In this document: piece after piece, positions 1 to 7,047 of the stretch
Layout of the letters: every line of letters starts with the position of its first letter
Numbering within the stretch: position 1 is the stretch's first letter
Assembly: GCA_003558065.1 (NCBI GenBank)
Contig: PWMU01000066.1
Coordinates: 1 to 37,614 of the forward strand
From: Opitutia bacterium
Lineage (GTDB): Bacteria; Verrucomicrobiota; Verrucomicrobiia; Opitutales; T3Sed10-336
Direction of reading: 5' to 3'
Length of the DNA stretch: 37,614 nucleotides
Made by a program: the position numbers and the translations under genes
Notes under the pieces: generated by a model
Database searches by the model: none
Told to the model about the DNA's origin: nothing
What the model saw: the letters and a program-made list of their open reading frames with translations, nothing else

Positions 1-284
1 AACATGGATCCGAAGGTCAAAGTCGTCGCGAACAGCCCGAGCGGCAGGATCCACGCCCGGTATCTCGGGGCGGGAAGAACCCGGCCCTGGAAGAAAAGGG
101 TTGCCGTCAAAAGAACAAGCCCGGCCAGAAGGGTGCGCAGCCCGGCGAAGAGCAGCGGAGGCGCGTAGTCCAATCCCGCTTTGATTTGGACAAAGCACAA
201 TGAAGCCGCGACCACGACGAAGCCGACGGCGAGCGGCGTCGAAATCCTGGATGCGATCATTCGCCGTGCGGCCTCGGCCGGCAT
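1..284 (-). CDS. EamA/DMT-family permease, N-terminal part (runs off window)
   Basis: Only the N-terminal ~94 residues are present; the gene continues beyond position 1. The reverse-strand translation is strongly hydrophobic, with a first membrane segment (FVVVAASLCFVQIKAG) followed by a second (LLFAGLRTLLAGLVLLTA). The 'PLLFAGLRTLLAG' pattern is typical of the first EamA repeat of drug/metabolite transporters, which export small metabolites across the inner membrane. The start is ambiguous. The ATG at 282-284 lies 5 nt after the stop of the upstream His/Met-rich gene. A second in-frame ATG at 258-260 has a GAGG about 11 nt upstream. Either way it looks co-transcribed with the upstream gene. 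The substrate cannot be told from this fragment. Confidence 0.7.
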   Translation of the reverse strand, partial: MPAEAARRMIASRISTPLAVGFVVVAASLCFVQIKAGLDYAPPLLFAGLRTLLAGLVLLTATLFFQGRVLPAPRYRAWILPLGLFATTLTFGSM

Positions 285-289
285 CCCTC

Positions 290-670
290 TCAGTGGTCGT
301 GGCTGTGATCCTGGTCGTCACTTGTGGGGTCATTCTGGGAGTGATCGGCGTCTCCGCGACCGTGGGCGGCCCCTTCGCACGCTTCCATCATGGAGGCCAT
401 GTGTGCTTTCATCCGATCCATGTGTTCCTGCATGCCTTCCATGTGCTCCTTCATCTTGGCCCTGTGCTCGTGGGACGCGTCCGCGTCCATCATCGGGCAG
501 GACATCATTTCCCCCATCTGGCCGTGGGAGGTTTCGCCATGACCGTGCATGGCGCCGGTATCATCGTTCGCGGGTTCCGCGTCAGCGTGTTCGTGGTCCT
601 GGGTCATCCCGTAAACCAGAGCGCCACCCAGAAGGGCCACTGCGGCGAGTATGAGTGTTGGTGTCTTCAT
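290..670 (-). CDS. His/Met-rich secreted small protein, probable metal binder
   Basis: 126-residue protein with an N-terminal signal or anchor (MKTPTLILAAVALLGGALVYG) followed by a polar chain extremely rich in His, Met, Asp and Glu. It includes repeated 'MKEHMEGMQEHMDRMKAHM' heptad-like helices, a 'SCPMMDAD' motif and a His-rich tail ending SHDH. Such composition is common in periplasmic copper, silver or zinc buffering proteins; that role is inferred and no named family is recognised. The start was chosen at the ATG 668-670, because the signal peptide begins there. A longer reading from a TTG at 733 would put 21 polar residues ahead of it. The EamA-like gene follows within 5 nt. Confidence 0.65.
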   Translation of the reverse strand: MKTPTLILAAVALLGGALVYGMTQDHEHADAEPANDDTGAMHGHGETSHGQMGEMMSCPMMDADASHEHRAKMKEHMEGMQEHMDRMKAHMASMMEACEGAAHGRGDADHSQNDPTSDDQDHSHDH

Positions 671-996
671 AGGTGAACGTTTTTTCGTTGTTGTGGACGT
701 CGCGATCCGAGTTCCGGATCGGTTCCTAAGCAAGGTAAACGGGAAACCAGTCCGAATCCCTCAGTAAAAAGGTGACAAATCGGCCTATTCTCCCATGAAG
801 TTGGGAAGGGGAGATCGGCAGTGCCGGGTTTCCGTCGGTTGCTTTCGTTGCCGCAAACGAATCAACACGTCAGACAAGACGGATTTTCCGAGGGGATGGG
901 TCTGTTTCTCCGTTTGAAGAGTAAAAAGCAAATCCGGTTGGACCGTCCCTCACTGGTCGGGACCTTTGACGCGGAACGGCAAAAATTTCGATCAGC

Positions 997-1248
997 ATGA
1001 AACACACCATCCTTCATATACTGGGCTGCCTGATCCCGCTCGCCCTGCTCTTCATCCTCCCTGCCGTTTTTAACGTCGGCCCCGGGGTGACATTCACGAT
1101 CTTCTTCGTACTGATGTTCGCCTGCCATTTATTTATGTTGCGGGGTCACCGGGAAGGTCACGGAAAAATGTCCCAGGGGGTCGGGTCGCCCGGGGATTCC
1201 GAAAACGATACAACCTCAAACCGGAAAGGATCCGAATCATGTCACTGA
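997..1248 (+). CDS. Small DUF2933-like membrane protein
   Basis: 83-residue protein with two closely spaced hydrophobic segments (residues about 4-24 and 31-46: HILGCLIPLALLFILPAVF and FTIFFVLMFACHLFMLRGH), then a polar, disordered-looking tail. The 'CHLFMLRGH' ending of the second segment and the overall size resemble DUF2933 proteins, which often lie near heavy-metal resistance genes. No function is established. Its 3' end overlaps the next gene by 10 bp, so the two are probably translated from one mRNA together with the AlbA_2 gene. No strong ribosome binding site is visible before the ATG. Confidence 0.6.
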   Translation: MKHTILHILGCLIPLALLFILPAVFNVGPGVTFTIFFVLMFACHLFMLRGHREGHGKMSQGVGSPGDSENDTTSNRKGSESCH

Positions 1249-1526
1249 ACCCGTTTCGATTCGGTTTGGCTTTGGCCACGGCGGCCGGGGTCTTTTACCT
1301 GGGCTGCGTCCTCGTAATGGCGGTGGCCGGTCCAACGTCGCTGGCGGCGTTTTTCAACGGTCTGTTCCACGGGCTCGATCTGAGTCCCATCCTTGTGGAT
1401 GAGGTCGGATTCTGGATCACGCTCGGGGGTTTCATCAATACCCTTATCCTGAGCTGGATTTTTGGCGCGTTGATCGCGGTGGTTTACAACCTGGCCGCGC
1501 CTCGCGGCCGAAACGCAAAGTCATGA
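1239..1526 (+). CDS. DUF5676-like two-TM membrane protein
   Basis: 95-residue protein with two transmembrane stretches: residues about 8-30 (LALATAAGVFYLGCVLVMAVAG) and 62-85 (ITLGGFINTLILSWIFGALIAVVYN). The layout of 'FRFGLALATAAGVFYLGCVLVMA' at the N-terminus, a central 'FFNGLFHGLDLSPI' segment and a second helix running into 'VYNLAAPRG' matches DUF5676 as I know it; the assignment is from memory of the family pattern. It overlaps its upstream neighbour by 10 bp and its downstream neighbour by an ATGA junction, indicating translational coupling of three membrane genes. Function unknown; relatives often sit beside metal efflux genes. Confidence 0.65.
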   Translation: MSLNPFRFGLALATAAGVFYLGCVLVMAVAGPTSLAAFFNGLFHGLDLSPILVDEVGFWITLGGFINTLILSWIFGALIAVVYNLAAPRGRNAKS

Positions 1527-2335
1527 GGACCATCCCGCAGGCCGTGCGGCGTCGCGATCAAAGGCCGGTCTTTGCCTTTTATTCCGTGCTCGGCGCCGCT
1601 TTGATGGTGTTGATTATGCATCCGCTCCTTGAGGCACTCCACCTCTGGCGGATCGGTGAGACGGTGGGAGAGTCCTGGAACGATCTGCCGTTCGGAGCAG
1701 TCCGCAACGCCTTCAGCTCCGACATGATCGGGATGACCCTGGGGTTGGCTGTCGTTGGGGCGCTGATCGGCGCGGTGTTCGGGGCGCTGCATTCTCGAAC
1801 GTCGCGGAAGGCCGAAAAACCAATCGCCGCAGCTTGGACTGAAGCCGATCTGCGGTCCCTGATCGAGCAGGGAGAGGGCGAACGGCTCGAATTCAAATCC
1901 TCGCTGCGATGGGATCGGAAGTCGGGTAAAGTCAACAAGGCACTGGAAGAAGTCGTCGCGAAGTCCATTGCCGGGCTGATGAACCACAAAGGCGGCGTCC
2001 TCCTGATCGGTGTCGACGACGACGGGGCACCGGCCGGGATTGAAGCGGACATGAGCACGTTGAGCCATCGGAACCGGGATGGATTCGAACGCTGCCTGGT
2101 CAACCTGGTCAAGGGGCGCCTGGGCGGACAACACTGCCCGCATGTACGGCTTCGCGGCGTGACGCTCGAGGGAAAAACCGTTGCCGTGATCGAAGTCGAC
2201 GAACGGGCCGAGGCGATCTATTGCCGTGACGGGAACGTTGATCGGTATTACGTCCGGGCGGGAAACACCACGCGGGAACTGGATGCGAAAGAGGCGTTCG
2301 CGCATATTTCGGAGAAAGCAGGGGTCACGGGCTGA
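1523..2335 (+). CDS. Membrane-anchored AlbA_2 (Schlafen-type) domain protein
   Basis: 270 residues. Two transmembrane segments at the N-terminus (about 17-36 and 68-89) precede a cytoplasmic AlbA_2 domain (about 112-250). The domain shows the classical 'EGERLEFKSSLRWD' opening, 'VAKSIAGLMNHKGGVLLIGV' with 'DDDG' immediately after, and a C-terminal 'YYVRAGNTTREL' segment. AlbA_2 domains are putative nucleic-acid binding or nuclease-like modules found in Schlafen-like proteins and ATP-dependent helicase-like regulators. Membrane anchoring is less usual. The start ATG overlaps the stop of the DUF5676-like gene (ATGA at 1523-1526), so it is coupled to it. The biochemical role is unknown. Confidence 0.8.
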   Translation: MRTIPQAVRRRDQRPVFAFYSVLGAALMVLIMHPLLEALHLWRIGETVGESWNDLPFGAVRNAFSSDMIGMTLGLAVVGALIGAVFGALHSRTSRKAEKPIAAAWTEADLRSLIEQGEGERLEFKSSLRWDRKSGKVNKALEEVVAKSIAGLMNHKGGVLLIGVDDDGAPAGIEADMSTLSHRNRDGFERCLVNLVKGRLGGQHCPHVRLRGVTLEGKTVAVIEVDERAEAIYCRDGNVDRYYVRAGNTTRELDAKEAFAHISEKAGVTG

Positions 2336-2649
2336 GTCGGCAGTGTGACGAGCCGCATATGAGGAAACAACCGCGACGAAACGGGCGCTTTTGAGGAAAA
2401 GCGTCAACATCGGTAAGCGATACCTGTCGATCGAGCGTCTAGCGGTTTTGGGGAGAGGCCCTGTCCACACGGAGAATGCCTTTCCACGATTGCAAGCACT
2501 CAACAAACGGGCGGTTTTGAAACGGGATCATTTCGACCGTCACTCTTCGGAAGTGCTGCCGGGTGACTCCGAAGATTCTTCCTGTTGGAGGTTGGGGACA
2601 ATGCGAATTTTCGAGGGACTGGGACCCGGGCGGTGTTTAACCGAAGACG
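2336..2649. other. Intergenic stretch without a recognisable gene
   Basis: Apart from the hairpin at 2384-2405, nothing recognisable is seen. An open frame covers 2391-2750 on the plus strand, but it begins at a TTG with no ribosome binding site and its translation resembles no family known to me, so it is not called. Confidence 0.5.
2384..2405 (+). terminator. Hairpin downstream of the AlbA_2 gene, possible terminator
   Basis: A stem of CGCTTTT (2386-2392) and AAAAGCG (2397-2403) closes a four-base GAGG loop, and G-U plus G-C pairs extend it outward to 2384/2405. It lies about 50 nt after the stop of the three-gene membrane operon. No U-run follows, so it is not a canonical intrinsic terminator; it may be a transcript-end stabiliser. 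Confidence 0.35.
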
Positions 2650-3174
2650 GTGAAAAGGAATTCTCCTTTTGGGACGAGACGCAGACGATTGGACCGAATT
2701 TTTCGATCATGCCAATTGATTGCATGTCGCTTCTTCCTTCGCCGGGATAATCGTGATTCCGCCCCAGGGAAAATCGCGGCCGACTCAGATGCAAGCGATC
2801 CTGAAACGATTCTCCTGAAGGCCATCCGCAAGGGCAATGACGGGGCTCTGAGTGAACTCATCGATCATCACCACGAACGGGTGTTCCGGTTTGCTTTTTT
2901 CTACTTTGGCGATCCGGAAATCGCGGCGGAGGTGACCGAAGATACGTTTGTAATAGTTTATTTTGGCACCGACCCTATGCGATCCCGCCTTACGGTTGGC
3001 GATTGGATCCTTTCGCTTGCAATCGAACAGTGCCGACTCTACGTAAAGAAGCGGCGACGAAGGCGCGTTTTCAAAATGGGTTACATCAATTTCCCGACCG
3101 GTACTGGAGAAGGTCGGGCGACCATTGATAATCAGGTGTCGGGCAGCCGATGCGCGAGAGTTCGCAAAATATGA
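2650..3174 (+). CDS. Truncated ECF sigma-70-like ORF (region 2 only)
   Basis: 174 residues. Residues about 54-140 follow sigma-70 region 2 of ECF factors: 'LLKAIRKGNDGALSELIDHH' then 'ERVFRFAFFYFGDPEIAAEV', a 'TEDTFVIVYFG' core-binding segment and a 'VGDWILSLAIEQC' helix ending in a basic run, KKRRRRR. The usual region 4 helix-turn-helix is absent: after the basic run only ~35 unrelated residues remain before the stop, and I could not find region 4 in other frames up to 3320. The ~50 N-terminal residues are also not sigma-like, and no good start is visible. It may be a decayed sigma gene or a lone region-2 protein. The downstream Cys-rich gene and usp are on the same strand. Confidence 0.4.
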   Translation: MKRNSPFGTRRRRLDRIFRSCQLIACRFFLRRDNRDSAPGKIAADSDASDPETILLKAIRKGNDGALSELIDHHHERVFRFAFFYFGDPEIAAEVTEDTFVIVYFGTDPMRSRLTVGDWILSLAIEQCRLYVKKRRRRRVFKMGYINFPTGTGEGRATIDNQVSGSRCARVRKI

Positions 3175-3322
3175 GAAGGAGTGTGGGTGCCGCTGAACGC
3201 CAAACCCTTCTCTGAAAGTCGGCGTCAAGTGCCGCATAGTGGTCTGCTGCGTTGAAGAAGAACTGCGCCGATAGAGCGGATTTTTCGAGGGATCGTCCGG
3301 GAAATGACGTTACAGAGTAACG

Positions 3323-3562
3323 ATGAAACGAGACGCAATGGTGACGATTACTATCTCGGATGATGGAAAGGAACGCCGTGACGTTGAGGTTTGTTCGGTT
3401 TGCGGCGAGGAGATTAATCCAGGCCGCGGTTTGGCACATATCATGTATGAGGAAGCATTGGTTTCCGTGTGCTGTTCGTTTTGTTTCAGCATCCGGCGTC
3501 GTACTCCGGATGCTGTTTTGGCCAGGGCCCGTGCAAACCGTATTCTTTGCAACGACTCGTAG
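3323..3562 (+). CDS. Small Cys-rich (zinc-ribbon-like) protein
   Basis: 79 residues containing 'CSVCGEEINPGRG' (first CxxC, about residues 24-27) and 'VCCSFCFSIRR' (second cluster, about 49-53), separated by ~22 residues and followed by a basic helix (AVLARARANR). Two Cys pairs at this spacing suggest a single structural zinc site of treble-clef or TRASH/YHS-like type; that is inferred, and no exact family is recognised. An ATG five codons downstream, at 3338, is an alternative start. It ends 31 nt before the universal stress protein gene, so the pair is probably co-transcribed. Confidence 0.5.
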   Translation: MKRDAMVTITISDDGKERRDVEVCSVCGEEINPGRGLAHIMYEEALVSVCCSFCFSIRRRTPDAVLARARANRILCNDS

Positions 3563-3593
3563 CATCTAAACCATTCAACATGGAGATAAGATT

Positions 3594-4589
3594 ATGTTTA
3601 AACGCGTGATGGTGGCCACGGACCTTTCTTTGACTTCGGATGAACTTGTTGGCGGGCTTGCCGGCTTGGCGAATTGGGGCGCCGAAGAGATCGCGCTTGC
3701 TTACGCAAGTGACTTCGCAACACGGGAGGGTTCTTCTTCCGGGGCTGGTTCGCGGAACGCAGTCATGGAAGATCGCGTCCAGCGTGAACTTGACAGGCTG
3801 GAGGGCCAGAAAAGGATTCTTGAGCAATCCGGACTTTCAGTTTCCACGCATCATGTGATCGGTCGTCCGGACGGGGTGCTGACGAAACTGGCTGAAAGCT
3901 GGGCTGCGAACCTTTTGATACTGGGACTCCGGCGGACTTCGTTGGCCCGCAATATAGCCCTTGGGAGCACGGCCTTTGAGATCTTGCGGTATTCATCGGT
4001 ACCTGTCCTCCTGGTCCGGCCCGAGGTGGGGGTGCCCGATGCAGACCAAAGAGAATTCTCCGGAAGAAATGATTCCCGAAGGAAGATCCTCTTTGCTACC
4101 GACTTTTCCCCGGCTGCCGATGAGGCGTTTTCAACTTTGCAGGAACTGGTCCGCGACCGTCAATATGATGTGGCGCTTCTTCATGTCCTGACCCGCAACG
4201 CGGAGCCGGCCCCGGGCGTGTCGGAGCACCTGGAGAGGTTGGGGGGTGATATCCGGAGAGCGGGATCGGAAGCTCGGGTTGTCCTGAGGCTGGGTGATCC
4301 GGCAATGGAGATATTGAAAGCGTGCGAGGACTATGGAGCATTGCTTCTTTTCATGGGAACGAATGCCAAGGGCGTGGTGGGAGAGTTTTTTGCCGGAAGC
4401 GTAAGCCAAGCTGTCGCTCGCCAGGCGCGGCTGCCTGTCCTGCTTGTTCGGGGGGCTTTGGAACGAGGGCGGGGGCGTTTGTTATCGAAATGGCAGGAAC
4501 GGCGTGGGGAAGGGAGGGGTTGGATATCCCGGCAGGACGCCGCGGGTGCCCGGCCCCAGTCGGAACCGGCGAACGTCCGAATCGCATGA
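3594..4589 (+). CDS. Tandem universal stress protein (two UspA domains)
   Basis: 331 residues with two UspA domains. The first (about 1-143) opens 'FKRVMVATDLSLTSDE' and closes 'GSTAFEILRYSSVPVLLVRP'. The second (about 163-287) opens 'RKILFATDFSPAADEAF' and closes 'AGSVSQAVARQARLPVLLVR'. The ATD aspartates and the terminal 'SVPVLLVR' strands are family hallmarks. Fused Usp pairs act in the cytosol as stress-induced nucleotide-binding proteins. The C-terminal ~45 residues are Arg/Gly-rich, without a domain. GGAG sits 8-9 nt before the ATG. It is convergent with the prepilin-like gene downstream. Confidence 0.9.
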   Translation: MFKRVMVATDLSLTSDELVGGLAGLANWGAEEIALAYASDFATREGSSSGAGSRNAVMEDRVQRELDRLEGQKRILEQSGLSVSTHHVIGRPDGVLTKLAESWAANLLILGLRRTSLARNIALGSTAFEILRYSSVPVLLVRPEVGVPDADQREFSGRNDSRRKILFATDFSPAADEAFSTLQELVRDRQYDVALLHVLTRNAEPAPGVSEHLERLGGDIRRAGSEARVVLRLGDPAMEILKACEDYGALLLFMGTNAKGVVGEFFAGSVSQAVARQARLPVLLVRGALERGRGRLLSKWQERRGEGRGWISRQDAAGARPQSEPANVRIA

Positions 4590-4666
4590 TCGAGCTTGGT
4601 TCATCGTCTTTAAGAGAAGGTATGAGCTGTCGGGCATGGGGAGATTCTTGCCGGTGAGGAGGCGGA

Positions 4667-5530
4667 TCACTCAAGGAACTTCCGGCTTCCGCGCGGGGTG
4701 ACCCGTCCGACGCGGGCTTCGGGGAGGCGTTCGTCGATCGTTCCGGGATAGGGATTCATCGAACGTACGCTCCCGTCGGCGAAGGTGAAGAGGGCCACTT
4801 CGCCGCCGCCGAAGCGGAAGTGAATGCTGCGGTGGGTGTCGTCGATGAAATAAAACTCCTCCAGCATCGGGTTGTCGGGGGAAGCGGGCGACTGGAAGGT
4901 GTTCACTTGCGCGCAGGTGCCGAAAACGATGACCCGCGAGGGATTGTCGAGATCGGAGAGCCGTTTCCCCGGGCGTTGGATTTGTTCAAAACCGCGGTAA
5001 ATCGGCGGCCTGGGACCGAGCGAGAGATTGTAACCGTATCCCCAGCTCGCCCCTTGGAACTTCGGTTTCCAGAGCGCGTTGCCGTAGTCGAACCCGGGAC
5101 AGATTTCGACGCCGCCGACCTGTTGCAGGTACGGGTGGAGCGGGCCCTTTGAACGGTCCAGCTCGCGATTGCCCTCTCCGGCAGGGCCATCGTATCTTTC
5201 CTTTCCGAAAAACCAGACCACACCGTCCTCGGTCTCCTTCCTGTAAGGGAAAAAGGCGTCGTCGTGTTCGTTCAAGTACAGATGCGTCGCGGTTGCGAGT
5301 TGTCTCAGGTTACTGGCGGACTGGGCCTGTTTCGCGGCGCCGGTTGCGTACGGAATAATCGCACCGATTGTGATAGAGAAAAGAACCCCGACGATGGCGA
5401 CCACCGTCAGGATTTCAATCAACGTGAGACCGGCTCTATTCACGGAGGGCAGGGAGCGGACGGATGCCGAAACGGTCCGTCCCGATTGTCCGGAGTTTCC
5501 GGTCAAACCTGCCTGAAAACGACGTTTCAT
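4667..5530 (-). CDS. Prepilin-like protein with type II N-terminal methylation motif
   Basis: 287 residues. A 34-residue basic leader ends in Gly34, followed by LTLIEILTVVAIVGVLFSI. Cleavage after Gly34 would leave the required Glu at position +5 (Glu39), as for PilD processing and N-methylation. The downstream 'AKQAQSASNLRQLATATHLY' helix and 'HDDAFFP' match the large G/xcpT-like pseudopilin expansions of Verrucomicrobiota, Planctomycetota and Lentisphaerota. A C-terminal 'VALFTFADGSVRSMNP' strand resembles their conserved DG element. These proteins are exported to the inner membrane and may form type II secretion-like fibres; the exact role is unknown. It follows the PEP-CTERM gene on the same strand, 29 nt apart. 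Confidence 0.85.
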   Translation of the reverse strand: MKRRFQAGLTGNSGQSGRTVSASVRSLPSVNRAGLTLIEILTVVAIVGVLFSITIGAIIPYATGAAKQAQSASNLRQLATATHLYLNEHDDAFFPYRKETEDGVVWFFGKERYDGPAGEGNRELDRSKGPLHPYLQQVGGVEICPGFDYGNALWKPKFQGASWGYGYNLSLGPRPPIYRGFEQIQRPGKRLSDLDNPSRVIVFGTCAQVNTFQSPASPDNPMLEEFYFIDDTHRSIHFRFGGGEVALFTFADGSVRSMNPYPGTIDERLPEARVGRVTPRGSRKFLE

Positions 5531-5559
5531 GTAGCGAACCTACGGACAAAGATAACGCT

Positions 5560-6447
5560 TCATCGCGAGTCGACAGCATGTGCGGACCGCTTGTTTGCCC
5601 GCCTTCTGTGCCGGAGGAACAGTGAAAAGGCCAGGATCCCCGCACCTGCCAGGAGCCCCGCTGTCACCGGCTCGGGAACCGCGGTCATTTCGCCCATCGC
5701 GAAGTAGGCCGGGGTGTTCATGCCGAAATCTCCGACTTCCGACGACGACAGGGTGAACTCAAGCCCGCGTGTGGCTTCGCCGAGAGACGTCAGGTCGACT
5801 TCGGTCCATTCGTCGATGATGTAGGCCTGCTCCGGATCATCGAACCGGTAGTCGGCCAGGTAGAAAGGAAGAACTCCGGTTTCATTGCCGTCGCCGTCCA
5901 GCCCCCGAATGTCCAGCCGAAACCAGTCGTTGTCCTCCGTACTGAACTCTTTGGCGAAGTCGTCGCCTTCGTTCATGGAATGGTAAGCGTAGGTGGTGTT
6001 GGTGATCGTGATCGATTCGGGATAGGCGCCGTCGGGAAGCTCTATCGCCGGAAAGACAGGGGTGAAATGATCGACGTTGGCCACGCCGTAAACGCCGTTG
6101 TCGGCAATAGCGGAGCCCGTGATTGCGGCGTATTGGTTGGTGTGACCCCGCGTTTCCGTGTCGATTACGTTGGAATAGGACCAACCGCTCCAGACGTCCC
6201 ATTCGGTGTCGTAGTGGTTGTTGAAGGAGGCAACGCCGCTCTCGAATCCGCCGCTCCCGTCCGAGCCGTTCCAGTACGAGTTCTCTTCCAGATTCAAGTC
6301 ACCGAAATTCACGGTGACTCCGGCGGCGGTCAATGTCGCCATCGAAGCGCCTATCAGGGGAAAAAGCAGAAGTTTTCCAAACGAGGCCCGAGGGCTTCCG
6401 CGTCGGGAACCTTTGGAGAAAATAAATAGTACTGAAAACAGGTCCAT
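5560..6447 (-). CDS. DUF4465 domain protein with PEP-CTERM sorting signal
   Basis: 295 residues. An N-terminal signal peptide (FGKLLLFPLIGASMATLTAAG) is followed by a DUF4465-like body: 'YWNGSDGSGGFESG', 'WDVWSGWSYSNVID', 'GHTNQYAAITGSA', 'WFRLDIRGLDGDGNETG'. The end carries the tripartite PEP-CTERM anchor: VPEP at 257-260, a hydrophobic helix (AGLLAGAGILAFSLFL), and a basic cluster RHRRR. PEP-CTERM proteins are sorted by exosortase and archaeosortase-like enzymes to the cell surface, usually in exopolysaccharide-producing Gram-negatives. No exosortase is in the window. The start at ATG 6445-6447 puts a basic n-region ahead of the signal helix; GAAGGG lies immediately upstream, which is rather close. 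Confidence 0.85.
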   Translation of the reverse strand: MDLFSVLFIFSKGSRRGSPRASFGKLLLFPLIGASMATLTAAGVTVNFGDLNLEENSYWNGSDGSGGFESGVASFNNHYDTEWDVWSGWSYSNVIDTETRGHTNQYAAITGSAIADNGVYGVANVDHFTPVFPAIELPDGAYPESITITNTTYAYHSMNEGDDFAKEFSTEDNDWFRLDIRGLDGDGNETGVLPFYLADYRFDDPEQAYIIDEWTEVDLTSLGEATRGLEFTLSSSEVGDFGMNTPAYFAMGEMTAVPEPVTAGLLAGAGILAFSLFLRHRRRANKRSAHAVDSR

Positions 6448-6497
6448 CCCTTCAGCTCAAAGACAGAAGACGAGGAAATCAAGGGAAAAGTGATAAA

Positions 6498-6512
6498 TGA
6501 GAGCTATTCTCA
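6498..6512 (-). terminator. Weak hairpin between small membrane gene and PEP-CTERM gene
   Basis: TGAGA (6498-6502) pairs with TCTCA (6508-6512) around a five-base loop. Read on the minus strand it is followed by a T-rich stretch. It lies ~40 nt past the stop of the 6554-6958 gene and may terminate that transcript. Only five pairs support it. Confidence 0.2.
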
Positions 6513-6553
6513 GAAAGGGGACGCCAAGCGGAGGTCTCGGCTTCAGACCTTCC

Positions 6554-6958
6554 TCAGGTCTTTTTGTTGCCTGCAACCGTTTGCTTTTTAGCGGGAGCTT
6601 TTTTGACCCGGTTCTCTCTTAAACCGAGCCGTTCCTTGATCGTGGCCAGTTCTTTTTTGAGAAACCCCGTGGCATCACTCATCGCCCTTTTAACAGCTTG
6701 CTCAATCTCGGGGTCGGCAGGGGATCCTCTTGAGTTCATCTGTGCAAGCAGCCGATTCTTCCGCGCAAAGTACCGGCCCACTTCCCAGCTGGCATAACCG
6801 AGTACGAGCATCAATCCAAGGCTGACCATGCCGAACACCACGGTATATAGAGCTTGGAGCTGAACGTCCAGGATTGTCGCCAGAACAAAAATGATGGCGA
6901 TTCCACCGATGATGATGAGGATCCATTGGATCCAATCAGGCAGTTTGAGAGACTTCAT
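6554..6958 (-). CDS. Small two-TM membrane protein with Lys-rich tail, unknown function
   Basis: 134 residues. Two hydrophobic helices (about 8-30 WIQWILIIIGGIAIIFVLATI and 36-58 LYTVVFGMVSLGLMLVLGYAS) are followed by a charged helical region ('DPEIEQAVKRAMSDATGFLK', 'ATIKERLGL') that could form a coiled coil, then a Lys-rich tail (KKAPAKKQTVAGNKKT). I do not recognise a family. The start at ATG 6956-6958, with CAGG just upstream, is preferred over a longer frame from 6991, because the longer version adds only a non-hydrophobic leader. It is divergent from the HDAC-like gene, so the 89-bp gap probably holds both promoters. Confidence 0.55.
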   Translation of the reverse strand: MKSLKLPDWIQWILIIIGGIAIIFVLATILDVQLQALYTVVFGMVSLGLMLVLGYASWEVGRYFARKNRLLAQMNSRGSPADPEIEQAVKRAMSDATGFLKKELATIKERLGLRENRVKKAPAKKQTVAGNKKT

Positions 6959-7047
6959 TACCTGAAGTTTATAGATGATCCGAAGCCGCAAGTCGAGCTA
7001 ATAGGATACGCTTGCGGATTCGCCCCAAATCCGTGACGCTGGAAAGG

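Noticed and set aside
1484-2506. Long minus-strand open frame
   Set aside because: It is antisense to the AlbA_2 gene, which shows clear domain motifs; no recognisable feature is found in the antisense product.
6546-6566. GACCT-TCCTC-AGGTC followed by TTTTT, like a plus-strand terminator
   Set aside because: It overlaps the C-terminal Lys codons and stop of the minus-strand gene, and no plus-strand gene lies upstream to be terminated. The T-run is explained by lysine codons.
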